Notes: generated by a model not told the origin, from the letters alone. Numbered from the stretch's first letter, positions 7,783-16,889 are shown. The stretch: 59,667 nt of DNA from Avimuribaculum sp964395975 (GCA_964395975.1 CAYNBZ010000008.1:1-59667); one strand, 5' to 3'. Numbers and translations are program-made.

Positions 7783-8748
7783 ATGCTTAATGAATTAAAA
7801 AACAGAGTATTAACGGGATATAAGATTTCATCGGAAGAAGCCATGACAGTGGCTTCTTGGCCTGATATTGATGAATTGTGCGACGCTGCCGGTGAAATAT
7901 GCCGTGTGTTTTGCGGGAATCGTATCGATACGTGTTCGATTATAAATGCGCGGAGCGGGTGTTGCGGCGAGAACTGCAAATGGTGTGCGCAATCGGCTCA
8001 TTTCAATACCGACGTGAATGAATATGCGTCGGTAGAGAGTGATGAAACCCTTGCACTTGCGCGGTATAATGCCAATCGTGGCATCAGGCGTTTTTCACTC
8101 GTCACAAGCGGACGAAAAGTGAGTTACCGCGACATGGAATATTTTTGCGACATATATCGCCGGTTGGGTGAAGAAACCGGTTTGTATTTGTGCGCCTCGA
8201 TGGGATTGATAGATGAACCGTCGATGATCAAGCTGCGTGATGCGGGGGTGAAGCGTTATCATTGCAATATCGAAACCGCACCGTCATATTTTGGCTCGTT
8301 GTGTACCACTCACACCATCGATGACAAGATTTCCACATTGCGCATGGCAAGGAAGCATGGGATGGAAGTGTGTTCGGGTGGAATAATCGGCATGGGGGAA
8401 ACGATGCAGCAGCGAATAGAACTTGCCTTGCTGCTGCGTGGCCTTGATGTGGATTCTGTGCCGATAAACATACTTATACCCATTCATGGCACACCGTTGC
8501 AGGATATGGAGCCAATAAGCGAATCTGAAATTATGCGGACGGTTGCAGTGTTTCGTTTCATATTGCCGGATAAGTTCCTGCGGTTTGCAGGAGGCCGAGC
8601 AAGGCTCAGCGCGGCAGCTGAGCGGCGTATTTTCACGGGGGGGATGAATGGTGTGCTGATGGGTGACATGTTGACCACCATTGGCAATCGCATCGACGAG
8701 GACAGGGATTTGTTTCAGTCGCTCGGTTTGGAATCGGGTATCGAGTAA
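7783..8748 (+). CDS. bioB: Biotin synthase
   Basis: BioB is a radical SAM enzyme that inserts sulfur into dethiobiotin, the last step of biotin synthesis, in the cytoplasm. The 321-residue length is typical. The radical SAM cluster motif CxxxCxxC is at Cys61, Cys65 and Cys68 (CGENCKWC), followed by AQSAHF. GVKRYHCNIETAPSYF, GIIGMGE and LRFAGGRARL are further family signatures, the last containing the conserved Arg near the second iron-sulfur cluster. It is a single gene between its own likely promoter and a terminator. The other biotin genes (bioA-bioF-bioGC-bioD) are in a separate minus-strand operon about 10 kb away. Confidence 0.97.
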   Translation: MLNELKNRVLTGYKISSEEAMTVASWPDIDELCDAAGEICRVFCGNRIDTCSIINARSGCCGENCKWCAQSAHFNTDVNEYASVESDETLALARYNANRGIRRFSLVTSGRKVSYRDMEYFCDIYRRLGEETGLYLCASMGLIDEPSMIKLRDAGVKRYHCNIETAPSYFGSLCTTHTIDDKISTLRMARKHGMEVCSGGIIGMGETMQQRIELALLLRGLDVDSVPINILIPIHGTPLQDMEPISESEIMRTVAVFRFILPDKFLRFAGGRARLSAAAERRIFTGGMNGVLMGDMLTTIGNRIDEDRDLFQSLGLESGIE

Positions 8749-8767
8749 TTCAATGGTTTTAAAATGA

Positions 8768-8799
8768 AAATGCCACGTGTGTACGGGATGGCGTTTTTT
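8768..8799 (+). terminator. Terminator after bioB
   Basis: An 8-bp stem (aaatgcca at 8768-8775 with tggcgttt at 8789-8796, one G-T pair) is followed by a T-run. Confidence 0.7.
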
Positions 8800-8834
8800 A
8801 TTGATGCTCATATATAAAATAGCGGATTTTTATG

Positions 8835-8842
8835 TAAGTTTG
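8835..8842 (+). promoter_or_regulatory. Likely -7 element for the glsA-glsB operon
   Basis: TAAGTTTG matches TAnnTTTG and is 25 bp before the start codon of the acyltransferase gene. The -33 element is not clear. Confidence 0.45.
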
Positions 8843-8867
8843 CACTTGTTTTTTCAAATTTGAACAA

Positions 8868-9704
8868 ATGGAAGAAACGCTTAGGTTGGATGTCTCGGAG
8901 GTATTGAAAGCCAAAATGCCAAAGAAGTATCGCTACATACCGCGGTTTGTAGTGAAATGGCTTGAGCGTGTCATACACCAAGACGAGCTAAACCGACTGT
9001 TGCTTGCGAATAAGGACAAAAAGGGCGCCGACTTTGCCGATGCCATTTTGAAGGATCTTGATGTAAAGATTGATGTGGTGGGGGAGGATAATCTTCCGTC
9101 GGACGGCGACGGGCGGTACATCTTCGTCTCGAATCATCCGTTGGGAGGCCTTGACGGGATAGCATTGATATCGATGCTCAGCCGCCGGTATAACGGGAAG
9201 TTGAAATTTATCGTGAACGATATGCTTATGCCGATTAAGCCGTTAGGGAATCTGTTTCTGCCTGCCAACAAAGTGGGGCGCCAGTCTCATGAGATAGCCC
9301 GCAAAATGAATGAGGCGATGGCTGGTGACGGGCAGATTGCCACTTTCCCTGCGGGACTATGCTCACGGCGGCGTGCCGACGGCACAGTGTGCGACTTGGA
9401 ATGGACGAAAGGATTCATAAGCAAAAGCGTCGAGTATAAGCGTAACATAGTACCGATATATTTTGACGGACTGAATTCAGATTCGTTTTATCGCATGGCA
9501 CGGTTGCGTGAGCGTGCGGGAATAAAATTCAACGTGGAAATAATCTTGTTGCCGGGCGAGGTATTTAAAAACCGTGGGAAACGGTTTACGGTATATGTAG
9601 GGAAACCGATAAGGTGGGAAACCTTTACGGGTGTAAACCGGTCGCCGCGAGAAATGGCGCAAGAGATAAAGGAGCTTGTTTACAATCTGAAAACGAAAAA
9701 ATAA
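8868..9704 (+). CDS. glsA: Lysophospholipid-type acyltransferase, GlsA-like (glycine lipid O-acyltransferase)
   Basis: This 278-residue protein has a PlsC-type acyltransferase domain: VSNHPLGGLDG carries the acyl-transfer His-x4-Asp (HPLGGLD) and ATFPAGLCSRR is the second box. It lies 26 bp upstream of a GNAT-type N-acyltransferase. In Bacteroides thetaiotaomicron the same pair makes glycine lipids: GlsB first acylates glycine, then GlsA adds a second acyl group to the hydroxyl of the first chain. The assignment comes from family and gene pairing. The related ornithine-lipid enzymes OlsA/OlsB are the main alternative. Confidence 0.8.
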   Translation: MEETLRLDVSEVLKAKMPKKYRYIPRFVVKWLERVIHQDELNRLLLANKDKKGADFADAILKDLDVKIDVVGEDNLPSDGDGRYIFVSNHPLGGLDGIALISMLSRRYNGKLKFIVNDMLMPIKPLGNLFLPANKVGRQSHEIARKMNEAMAGDGQIATFPAGLCSRRRADGTVCDLEWTKGFISKSVEYKRNIVPIYFDGLNSDSFYRMARLRERAGIKFNVEIILLPGEVFKNRGKRFTVYVGKPIRWETFTGVNRSPREMAQEIKELVYNLKTKK

Positions 9705-9730
9705 CAGCACACAATTACCGCTTAATAAAT

Positions 9731-10705
9731 ATGGAATCTATTATTGATCCAATCGACAAGGATTTGATTGCCGCTGAACTTACCAGTGATAAATTCTTGC
9801 GGCACACAAATAAGGGGAAAAATGAGATATACATCATAAATGCGCATACTTCGCCCAACACTATGAGAGAGATAGGGCGATTGCGCGAATGGGCTTTCAG
9901 GACGGCGGGAGGCGGAAGCGGAAAGGCTTGTGACATCGATGAATTTGATGTGATGCCACAACCGTGCCGGCAACTTATAGTCTGGAATCCCGAAGAGTTG
10001 GAAATCGTGGGCGGGTACCGCTTTATTTTCGGGGAAAACATCGAAATCATAGATGGCGTGCCACATATAGCAACATCACACATGTTTGGCTTCTCGGAGA
10101 AGTTCATCAGTGATTATTTGCCTATAACGATGGAGCTGGGACGTTCTTTTGTGTCGCTGAAATACCAATCGACAAAGGCGGGGAATAGGGCTATTTATTC
10201 GCTCGACAACTTGTGGGATGGCCTCGGGGCATTGACGGTGTTGCATCCGAGTACGAAATATCTGTTCGGGAAAGTCACCATGTATCCTAATTATTCGCAT
10301 GAGTGCAGGGACATGATACTGCATTTCCTGCATACTTATTTTCCCGATCCTGACAGACTTGTTTGGCCGATTTCGCCACTTCACACAGAAACGAATGTTG
10401 ACGATATGAAGCGAGTGGTGGCGGGCAATGACTTCAAGGGTGATTATTGCCGGGTGAACAAGTATGTGAGAGAGCACGGTTATAACATTCCGCCGTTGGT
10501 GAATGCTTACATAAGTCTTTCGCCGACGATGCGCATGTTTGGCACTGCCATAAATCATGAATTCGGCGAGGTGGAAGAAAGCGGGATTTTCTTCTCCATA
10601 GCGGAGATTACGGAAGAAAAGAAGAGCCGCCATATAAATACTTTCGACAGCAGTGAAGCCGGTGTCAAACAAGCCATAAGGTTATGCGAAGAGTTTGCGG
10701 GATAA
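9731..10705 (+). CDS. glsB: GNAT-family N-acyltransferase, GlsB-like (glycine lipid synthesis)
   Basis: The 324-residue protein belongs to the hemolysin-like GNAT acyltransferases (OlsB/GlsB). It contains REIGRLREWAFRTAG, the strand QLIVWNPEELEIVGGYRFIFG and the downstream ELGRSFVSLKYQ. It should transfer a 3-hydroxyacyl chain to the amino group of glycine, forming the first intermediate of glycine lipids. The start at 9731 was chosen because the longer frame (from 9614) overlaps the 3' end of the GlsA-like gene and adds nothing recognisable. The last 22 bp overlap the next gene, suggesting one operon. Confidence 0.82.
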   Translation: MESIIDPIDKDLIAAELTSDKFLRHTNKGKNEIYIINAHTSPNTMREIGRLREWAFRTAGGGSGKACDIDEFDVMPQPCRQLIVWNPEELEIVGGYRFIFGENIEIIDGVPHIATSHMFGFSEKFISDYLPITMELGRSFVSLKYQSTKAGNRAIYSLDNLWDGLGALTVLHPSTKYLFGKVTMYPNYSHECRDMILHFLHTYFPDPDRLVWPISPLHTETNVDDMKRVVAGNDFKGDYCRVNKYVREHGYNIPPLVNAYISLSPTMRMFGTAINHEFGEVEESGIFFSIAEITEEKKSRHINTFDSSEAGVKQAIRLCEEFAG

Positions 10706-12222
10706 TTTCAAAGGCGGTGTTTGTCGTGTCGATGGCGTTATGGAGCCTTACGGCATGGTCGCAGATGGAGATTGATTACCGTGTTTCGCTCACAGCCAAT
10801 GCCGGAAGCGGGGATTTTGCTCCATATTACATGATGTCGAATGTGCATGGTGTGCTGACCCAACCGTATTCTGCGCTTTTACGTGCTTCGGCTGAGAAGA
10901 AAATGGATATGTCGAGCCGGTTCAGCTATGGATTTGGCGTTGATGTGATAGGGGGATACACGTCGAAGACCGAATATCAACGTTATAATTCTTCGGCATC
11001 GACAATGGAGGTCAACAAGCAAGGTCCGGCACCAGTGTGGCTGCAACAGCTGTATGGAGAGATTAAGTACCGATGTCTGTTTATGTCGGTCGGGTTGAAA
11101 GAATGGGGGTCGGTTTTTGTGAACAATTCGTTGAGCAGCGGCGATATGACATATTCGGGTAATGCCCGCCCGATTCCGGGAGTGCGGTTGGGCTTTGTCG
11201 ATTTCCAAGACATACCCGGCACTCGCGGTTGGATTCAGGTCAGGGGGGAATTGAACTACGGCTTCGGCACGGATTCAAAGTGGCTTGAGAATCATTTTAA
11301 TTATTACAGTTCATTTATCACTACCGATGTGTGGTATTGTTACAAGTATGTACACTTCCGTACCAATCCCGACAAGCCATTTTCGTTCCTTGTAGGAATG
11401 CAGGCATCATGTCAGTTTGGAGGGAAATACAGGCAGTATCACGGGGGGCAATATTTCGAAAGCCAGTCTTATGACATGTCGCTGTCGGCGGGTTCGTTCT
11501 TAAAGGCTATCATACCAATGGCGGGAACTTCGAACTATTATGAAGGGAACCACTTGGGGACATGGGACGTATCGGGACGTTACCGTTTTTCCAACGGGCG
11601 GGAATTGAAGCTTTATTATCAGTCGTTGTGGGAAGACGGTTCGGGAATCGGCAAGTTGAATGGTTTTGACGGATTGTATGGCATAGAGTTTGTCAATAAC
11701 CGACGCGGCATTATCGATGGAGCCGTAGTGGAATACATCGATCTTACAAATCAGAGCGGACCCATGCACTGGGCTCCCGGTCAGTTTGATTTAGGATATT
11801 TATTGCCAAATGAGGCAACGGGCGGTGACGATTATTATAACAATGTTTCGTATAACGGCTATCAAGTGTATGGACAGTCGATAGGCTCGCCATTTATCAA
11901 GTCGCCAATCTATAATACCGACGGCTATATGCGTTATACCGACAATAAGATACGCGGATTCCATATCGGTGTATCGGGACATGTGACTGACGATATCAGC
12001 TACCGTCTGCTCGCATCTTACAGAAAATCTTGGGGAACATCGCTGGTGCCGTCGTTGGAAAGGACGCATTCCACATCGATGCTTGTTGAAGGCAGGTATG
12101 ACCTGAAAGCAGTGCGGGGGTTGGCGGTGAAGGTTCAGGTTGCTTTTGATAAAGGCTCGTTATTGGGGGATAATGTGGGAGGCTTGGTAACGGTAAGTTA
12201 TGATGGCGTGTTGAAATTATAA
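10684..12222 (+). CDS. Wzi-family capsule assembly outer-membrane protein
   Basis: This 512-residue protein has a signal peptide ending near AWS|Q, followed by a beta-rich protein with the Wzi family pattern LSSGDMTYSGNARPIPGVRLG and repeated aromatic-ended strands. Wzi in enterobacteria is an outer-membrane barrel that holds capsule at the surface; many Bacteroidales carry divergent homologues outside capsule loci. It begins inside the end of the GlsB-like gene, so it is probably co-transcribed with the glycine-lipid pair. A link between envelope lipids and surface polysaccharide is inference only. Confidence 0.78.
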   Translation: MRRVCGIISKAVFVVSMALWSLTAWSQMEIDYRVSLTANAGSGDFAPYYMMSNVHGVLTQPYSALLRASAEKKMDMSSRFSYGFGVDVIGGYTSKTEYQRYNSSASTMEVNKQGPAPVWLQQLYGEIKYRCLFMSVGLKEWGSVFVNNSLSSGDMTYSGNARPIPGVRLGFVDFQDIPGTRGWIQVRGELNYGFGTDSKWLENHFNYYSSFITTDVWYCYKYVHFRTNPDKPFSFLVGMQASCQFGGKYRQYHGGQYFESQSYDMSLSAGSFLKAIIPMAGTSNYYEGNHLGTWDVSGRYRFSNGRELKLYYQSLWEDGSGIGKLNGFDGLYGIEFVNNRRGIIDGAVVEYIDLTNQSGPMHWAPGQFDLGYLLPNEATGGDDYYNNVSYNGYQVYGQSIGSPFIKSPIYNTDGYMRYTDNKIRGFHIGVSGHVTDDISYRLLASYRKSWGTSLVPSLERTHSTSMLVEGRYDLKAVRGLAVKVQVAFDKGSLLGDNVGGLVTVSYDGVLKL

Positions 12223-12237
12223 AAAGGTACCACCGAC

Positions 12238-12717
12238 ATGAAACATAATATATTAGCACTGATATTAGTAGTATTTTCCCTTTTCGTCCAATCATCCTGT
12301 ACGCAGAACAACGGGAATATCGGCGAGTGGTTTGGACTGTGGAAGTTAAACAGCATTACGGTTGATGGGGCAGTAGATGAGGACTATGAAAAGAACATAT
12401 TCTTTGCATTTCAAGGGAAAGTGTTCGGGCAGGTGAAAGTATCTTTGGATGACAACGGTTCTGATTGGCGTTTTGCCAATTGGGATGACGAAGGGGACTA
12501 CTTTATTATAACATACGCTTATGTGACCGATGATGACGGGAATCCCGTGTATGATGAGGATGGTGAACCGGAATGCCTCTATGAGCCGCATAGCATAACC
12601 CGGATGTCGATGGGTGAGAACATCGTGCAGGTGGATTATATAAAAGGTGATGATTTGCAGTTGTCAATGACTGATGCCGCCGGAGAAGAGGTTGTCTATA
12701 ACCTTGAGAAATGGTAG
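12238..12717 (+). CDS. Lipocalin-like lipoprotein
   Basis: The 159-residue product has a lipoprotein signal ending at Cys21 (QSSC). The mature part opens with GEWFGLWKLNSI, the usual first strand of Bacteroidetes lipocalin-like domains, and continues as a small all-beta protein with an acidic loop (DDDGNPVYDEDGEPE). It lies 15 bp downstream of the Wzi-like gene, so probably in the same transcript. No ligand can be named. It is followed by a hairpin shared with the convergent tyrA gene. Confidence 0.7.
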   Translation: MKHNILALILVVFSLFVQSSCTQNNGNIGEWFGLWKLNSITVDGAVDEDYEKNIFFAFQGKVFGQVKVSLDDNGSDWRFANWDDEGDYFIITYAYVTDDDGNPVYDEDGEPECLYEPHSITRMSMGENIVQVDYIKGDDLQLSMTDAAGEEVVYNLEKW

Positions 12718-12753
12718 TGAAAATCAGCATCACACACATTATATGACATACTT

Positions 12754-12800
12754 TAAGAGGGCGCAACCAAAACACGGAAGTTTTGAACTGCACCCTCTTA
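12754..12800. terminator. Bidirectional terminator between the lipoprotein gene and tyrA
   Basis: A 12-bp stem (taagagggcgca at 12754-12765 with tgcaccctctta at 12789-12800, one mismatch) also contains an inner aaaac/gtttt pairing. It sits between convergent genes. Confidence 0.6.
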
Positions 12801-12820
12801 ATTGGTTTTAAGAAGTGGTT

Positions 12821-13594
12821 TTATTGGATATTCTCCCTGACCTCTTCAAGGAACATCTTCATAGCCGAAGAATCTTTGGTTTCGACGATTTGTTGCAGTT
12901 TTGCAAGTTGCTGTTGTATTTTATGCAATTGTCCCGTGGTGTGCGGGTTAAACAGAATCTCCTGTAACAGGAAATCATCTTCCGACATTAATCCCCGTGC
13001 TATGGCCATGTGTCGTTTGAATGTGGTTCCCGGTGCTTCCTGATGTTTCATTATACCGGCAAACACAAGAGTGCTTGCAAACGGGATTGACAGGGAGAAT
13101 GCAATGGTTTCGTCATGTTGGTTGAAAGTGTATTCAAAAATGTTCAGATGCAACTCGTTGTACAGATCTTTGAAAAACACTTTGCCAAGATGGTCGCTTT
13201 CGGCTATAATTATCGCATTCTCACTCGACAGGTTGCTCAATGAGGCAAACGTGGGGCCGAACATGGGATGTGTGCTTACGAATGGATGCTTGCAATTTTT
13301 ATAAAATTCGGGAAGCCCGTTCTTTACCGATGCAATGTCGGAAATTATGCAACTGTCGGGCAGCAAGGGTAATATCTCATTGAATGCATCGATGGTGTAC
13401 TTGACCGTGACGGCATTGATAAGCAGGTCGGGTTTAAAATCACGGATTTCGTCGAATGTAGAAAAACGCAATGCGTGAAAAGTAAACCTTAATTTGTCAA
13501 GGTCTTTGTCGAAAACTGCCACCTCATGCTTGAAACTCAGGACATCGCAAAAGAATGACCCCATTTTTCCCGCTCCTAAAATAAGGATTTTCAT
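12821..13594 (-). CDS. tyrA: Prephenate dehydrogenase
   Basis: This 257-residue enzyme oxidises and decarboxylates prephenate to 4-hydroxyphenylpyruvate, the tyrosine branch. The start at 13594 places the Rossmann motif ILGAGKMG at the N-terminus; an upstream in-frame extension would overlap the preceding gene. Further signatures are SDIASVK, the catalytic His region STHPMFGP and a C-terminal helical region with GTTFKRHMAIARGL. The start is 7 bp after the DAHP synthase/chorismate mutase stop. It is the last gene of the four-gene aromatic operon under the Phe/Tyr attenuator. Confidence 0.9.
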   Translation of the reverse strand: MKILILGAGKMGSFFCDVLSFKHEVAVFDKDLDKLRFTFHALRFSTFDEIRDFKPDLLINAVTVKYTIDAFNEILPLLPDSCIISDIASVKNGLPEFYKNCKHPFVSTHPMFGPTFASLSNLSSENAIIIAESDHLGKVFFKDLYNELHLNIFEYTFNQHDETIAFSLSIPFASTLVFAGIMKHQEAPGTTFKRHMAIARGLMSEDDFLLQEILFNPHTTGQLHKIQQQLAKLQQIVETKDSSAMKMFLEEVRENIQ

Positions 13595-13601
13595 TGCATT
13601 G

Positions 13602-14678
13602 CTATTTTGCTCTGTTGTTGAGTACTTCGATTTGTTGTCTGACAGATTCTTCATGTATGGCTTCAACGACAGTGCGCATGAAACTGCCATTCATGTTAAG
13701 TTCCTCGGCGAGCTTGATGCGGGAATTAAGGATGTCGTCATAACGGTTGGTGTGGACAATCTGCATACTGTGTTCTTTTTTGTATTGTCCTATTTCGCGT
13801 GAAATCCTCATTCGTTTTGCAAGTATTTCGATAAGCTCGTTGTCGATTTGGTCGATTTGTTGCCGCAATAGGGTGAGGCTTTCGGTGGTGTGGGTTGTTT
13901 CCCTTAAAACGAGCGTGTTCAGTATGAAATTCAGCACCTCGGGAGTTACCTGCTGGCTCTTGTCGCTTAACGCATTGTCGGGGTCACAGTGCGACTCGAT
14001 TATAAGTCCGTCGAATCCCATATCCATGGCTTGTTGTGACAGAGGCGCGATAAGTTCGCGTTTACCGCCTATGTGTGAAGGGTCGCAAATTATTTGCAGG
14101 TTGGGCAATCGGCGGTGCAATTCAATAGGGATATGCCACTGCGGCATGTTTCGATATAGATGTTTGCCGTAAACTGTGAAGCCGCGGTGTATGGCAGCAA
14201 TTCGATGGATGCCGGCATTGTAGATGCGTTCAATGGCACCAATCCATAGTTCAAGGTCGGGATTGACGGGATTTTTTACAAGTACGGGGATGTCGGTACC
14301 TGCAAGGCTGTTGGCTATTTCTTGCACGGCAAAAGGGTTGGCCGAGGTGCGTGCGCCTATCCACAGCATGTCAATGCCGGCTTCAAGTGCGGCTTCGACG
14401 TGGCTTTGGTTGGCGACTTCGGTGCTTGTGAGCATTCCTGTTTCCTGTTTCACACGTTTGAGCCATTTAAGCCCCGGAGCACCTATCCCTTCAAAACCGC
14501 CGGGTTTGGTGCGGGGTTTCCATATCCCGGCACGGAAAATCTTAATACCGTATTCGGCAAGAGATTTGGCAGTGGCCATTACCTGTTCTTCACTTTCGGC
14601 ACTGCACGGACCTGCTATTACTATGGGGCGACCAACTTGGTCGGTATTCGCAATCGGTTGTAAATCTTTCATATCCAT
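13602..14678 (-). CDS. Bifunctional DAHP synthase / chorismate mutase
   Basis: The 358-residue protein fuses two enzymes. Residues about 1-255 form a KdsA-like DAHP synthase (type I-beta): IAGPCSAES, GIKIFRAGIWKPRTKPGGFEG, CDPSHIGGKRE and LIIESHCDPDNALSD. It makes the first intermediate of the shikimate pathway. Residues about 265-355 form an AroQ-type chorismate mutase (LRQQIDQIDNELIEILAKR, then REIGQYKK), which makes prephenate. In this family the mutase part often gives feedback control by prephenate or chorismate. The first 10 bp overlap the upstream aminotransferase gene. One polypeptide thus controls entry to the pathway and the branch to Phe and Tyr. Confidence 0.95.
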   Translation of the reverse strand: MDMKDLQPIANTDQVGRPIVIAGPCSAESEEQVMATAKSLAEYGIKIFRAGIWKPRTKPGGFEGIGAPGLKWLKRVKQETGMLTSTEVANQSHVEAALEAGIDMLWIGARTSANPFAVQEIANSLAGTDIPVLVKNPVNPDLELWIGAIERIYNAGIHRIAAIHRGFTVYGKHLYRNMPQWHIPIELHRRLPNLQIICDPSHIGGKRELIAPLSQQAMDMGFDGLIIESHCDPDNALSDKSQQVTPEVLNFILNTLVLRETTHTTESLTLLRQQIDQIDNELIEILAKRMRISREIGQYKKEHSMQIVHTNRYDDILNSRIKLAEELNMNGSFMRTVVEAIHEESVRQQIEVLNNRAK

Positions 14679-15868
14679 AATGTTATTTGTTTGTTGTTTT
14701 CATTTTTTTCTATTCTGTCGAGGGCTTCCAGCATCCGTTCTTCGGTTGCGCAAAGCGAGATGCGTATGTACCGGTTTCCGTTACTGCCGAATATGAATCC
14801 GGGTGTTATGAATACCCGTGCGTCGTGCAGCACTTTTTCAGTCAATGTTTCGGCATCGTTTATATTGTCGGGAATCTTTCCCCACAGGAACAATCCCGTC
14901 TGGTCGGCATCGAATGTGCAACCTATAGCCGACATGATTTGTTCGGCAATGGCGCGCCTTTTTCCGTACAGTGCGTTTATTCCGTCATACCATGACCGGT
15001 CGCATTTCAAGGCTTGTGCGGCAGCAAGCATCATTGGACGGAATTGCCCTGAATCGATGTTTGATTTTACCCTTAGAATCCATTGTATGAATTGAGGGTT
15101 GGATGCAATCATGGCAATACGCCAACCGGCCATATTATGGGATTTGCTCAGAGAATTCATCTCAATGGCAATATCTTTTGCTCCGGGAACGCTCAGGATG
15201 CTCAGCGGCTTGTCGTTGAGGATGAAGCTGTAAGGATTGTCGTTGACAATTACGATGTTGTGTTTATGTCCGAAATCGACCAATTGCCGGAAAAGCCGGG
15301 TTGATGCTCGGTGCCCCGTAGGCATATTGGGATAATTGGTCCACATCAGTTTGATTTGGTTTAGCGGCAATCGTTCGAGTGCGTCGAAGTCGGGTTCCCA
15401 ATTGTTACTTTCTGTTAAGTCGTATTGGAAAATCCGGGCTTCGGCGAGTTGGCTTACCGATGTGTAAGTCGGGTAGCCGGGATTTGGGACGAGTACTCCA
15501 TCGCCGGGATTGACAAATGCGAGTGTCGTATGCAATATACCCTCCTTCGAACCGATAAGCGGCTGTATTTCGGTGGTGGGGTCGAGAGTTACGTCATAAT
15601 GTTTTTTATACCAGTCGGCAAAAGCCCGGCGCAGCTCAGGAATGCCGACGTAAGGCTGGTAACCATGTACATTGTCTTTGTGGGCCTCATGGCACAGAGT
15701 GTCTATTACATCGATATGTGGCGGCTTGTCGGGACCACCTATGCCAAGTGATATTATGTCGGCACCATTGGCATTCATTTGCGCGATTTCCCGTAATTTG
15801 CGCGAGAAGTAATATTCCTTGACCTGTGATATGCGATTGGCGGGCTTTATGTTGCTGTTAGTTTCCAT
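14669..15868 (-). CDS. PLP-dependent class I/II aminotransferase (aromatic branch)
   Basis: This 399-residue fold-type I aminotransferase has NPGYPTYTS, the substrate-loop NYPNMPTGH, VNDNPYSFI and the PLP-binding Lys in SLSKSHNMAGWR. It probably converts phenylpyruvate and 4-hydroxyphenylpyruvate to Phe and Tyr, since it lies between pheA and the DAHP synthase/mutase gene. The sequence is also close to LL-diaminopimelate-type aminotransferases, so substrate specificity is inferred from context. The start at 15868 (METNSN) was preferred over 15889 because it shortens the overlap with pheA to 11 bp. Confidence 0.88.
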   Translation of the reverse strand: METNSNIKPANRISQVKEYYFSRKLREIAQMNANGADIISLGIGGPDKPPHIDVIDTLCHEAHKDNVHGYQPYVGIPELRRAFADWYKKHYDVTLDPTTEIQPLIGSKEGILHTTLAFVNPGDGVLVPNPGYPTYTSVSQLAEARIFQYDLTESNNWEPDFDALERLPLNQIKLMWTNYPNMPTGHRASTRLFRQLVDFGHKHNIVIVNDNPYSFILNDKPLSILSVPGAKDIAIEMNSLSKSHNMAGWRIAMIASNPQFIQWILRVKSNIDSGQFRPMMLAAAQALKCDRSWYDGINALYGKRRAIAEQIMSAIGCTFDADQTGLFLWGKIPDNINDAETLTEKVLHDARVFITPGFIFGSNGNRYIRISLCATEERMLEALDRIEKNENNKQITLWI

Positions 15869-16700
15869 ATGTAAACTCGGTATATTCACCTAATATTTTA
15901 AATTCGTTAATAAGAGGCTTTACGGCATCTATCGACTGGCGGTATCTTACGTAATCGTTAAAAGTGAGATTTATGTAAAAACGGTATTCCCACTCCCGAC
16001 CGATTATTGGTAATGATTGGATTTTGGACAAGTTGATGTCGTAGAACGAAAATATTGTGAGAATCTTTGACAGGCTACCCTGTGTATGTGGCAGAGTAAA
16101 GACAATCGATGACTTGTTTATCTTGTCGTGTTTTATAAGATACGGGGCTTCGAGAGGGTCGGCAATTATCAGGAAACGTGTGGAATTGCGCTTGTTGGTT
16201 TGTATGTCTTTTGCAAGGATGTTAAGCCCGTATAGATTGGCGGCATATTCTCCACATACTGCACCTATACCCATAAGTTGCTTCTCGGCGATTTCTTGTG
16301 CACTGCCGGCGGTGTCGGTTTTTTCTACAATTTTCATGTTGGGGTGTTTATGCAGAAACTGGGCGCATTGCATGAGGGCCATTGGATGTGAATTGACTTC
16401 TTTCAAATCGTCGATTGATTGCCCCGGCAGGGCGGCAAGAACGTGTGATATGTGCATCTTGTATTCCCCGACTATCGCCAGATTGCTTTTTCTAAGTAAT
16501 TCGTGGTTTTGAAGCAGACTTCCTGCTATGGTGTTTTCGATAGCAAGGGTACCTATAAGTGATGCGTCGTTGTTAAGAGTTTCGAACATCGAAGTGAATG
16601 TTTCACAAGGAATGGTTTCAATTTCTTCTCCCTTGAAATATTCTCTTGCCGCCGCTTCATGGAAACAGCCCCGTTCGCCTTGTATTGTTACACGTTTCAT
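15858..16700 (-). CDS. pheA: Prephenate dehydratase
   Basis: The 280-residue monofunctional enzyme converts prephenate to phenylpyruvate. The catalytic domain (about 1-180) begins VTIQGERGCFHEAAA and contains NSTRFLII with the catalytic Thr. An ACT domain follows (about 195-275: GSLSKILTIFSFYDINLSKI), which in this family binds Phe for feedback inhibition; the usual ESRP core reads QSLP here. It is the first structural gene of the operon and is preceded by a leader peptide and an intrinsic terminator, so it is likely under transcription attenuation as well as allosteric control. Confidence 0.95.
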   Translation of the reverse strand: MKRVTIQGERGCFHEAAAREYFKGEEIETIPCETFTSMFETLNNDASLIGTLAIENTIAGSLLQNHELLRKSNLAIVGEYKMHISHVLAALPGQSIDDLKEVNSHPMALMQCAQFLHKHPNMKIVEKTDTAGSAQEIAEKQLMGIGAVCGEYAANLYGLNILAKDIQTNKRNSTRFLIIADPLEAPYLIKHDKINKSSIVFTLPHTQGSLSKILTIFSFYDINLSKIQSLPIIGREWEYRFYINLTFNDYVRYRQSIDAVKPLINEFKILGEYTEFTYGN

Positions 16701-16725
16701 TTTAAATTGTTGTTGTGTGTTGTTA

Positions 16726-16762
16726 AATAAAAAATCCCACCGTATGTGTCACGGCGGGATTT
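16726..16762 (-). terminator. Attenuator terminator in front of pheA
   Basis: Read on the minus strand, a 12-bp stem (16751-16762 with 16732-16743, one G-T pair) with a 7-nt loop is followed by six T and then ATTT. It lies between the leader peptide and pheA, so it can only regulate read-through into the operon. Its 5' arm AAATCCCGCC pairs 9 of 10 with leader segment GGCGAGATTT (16803-16812), which would be the antiterminator. Confidence 0.85.
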
Positions 16763-16791
16763 CATATTTTGTTAATCATTAAAATTAAAAA

Positions 16792-16869
16792 TTACGCACA
16801 TAAAATCTCGCCTTTATTCTTATGAAAATAAAAGTAAAAGAAGAAGCTATATGCAAAAAATCGACTCAT
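16792..16869 (-). CDS. Phe/Tyr-rich attenuator leader peptide
   Basis: The 25-codon frame reads MSRFFAYSFFFYFYF then HKNKGEILCA. Residues 4-15 hold seven Phe and three Tyr in twelve positions. It starts about 20 bp after a very good Bacteroidetes promoter and ends 30 bp before the terminator stem in front of pheA. A ribosome stalled on the aromatic codons for lack of charged tRNA-Phe or tRNA-Tyr would leave codons 20-23 (GGC GAG ATT T) free to pair with the 5' arm of the terminator. A ribosome reaching the stop would cover them, so the terminator forms. This start is preferred to the longer frame from 17001, which runs through the promoter. Confidence 0.85.
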   Translation of the reverse strand: MSRFFAYSFFFYFYFHKNKGEILCA

Positions 16870-16889
16870 AGAAATTCGTTTTCTTTTTG

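Noticed and set aside
7557..7979. Short open frames over the SRP RNA and the start of bioB
   Set aside because: They overlap conserved RNA structure or the bioB coding sequence and have no protein features.
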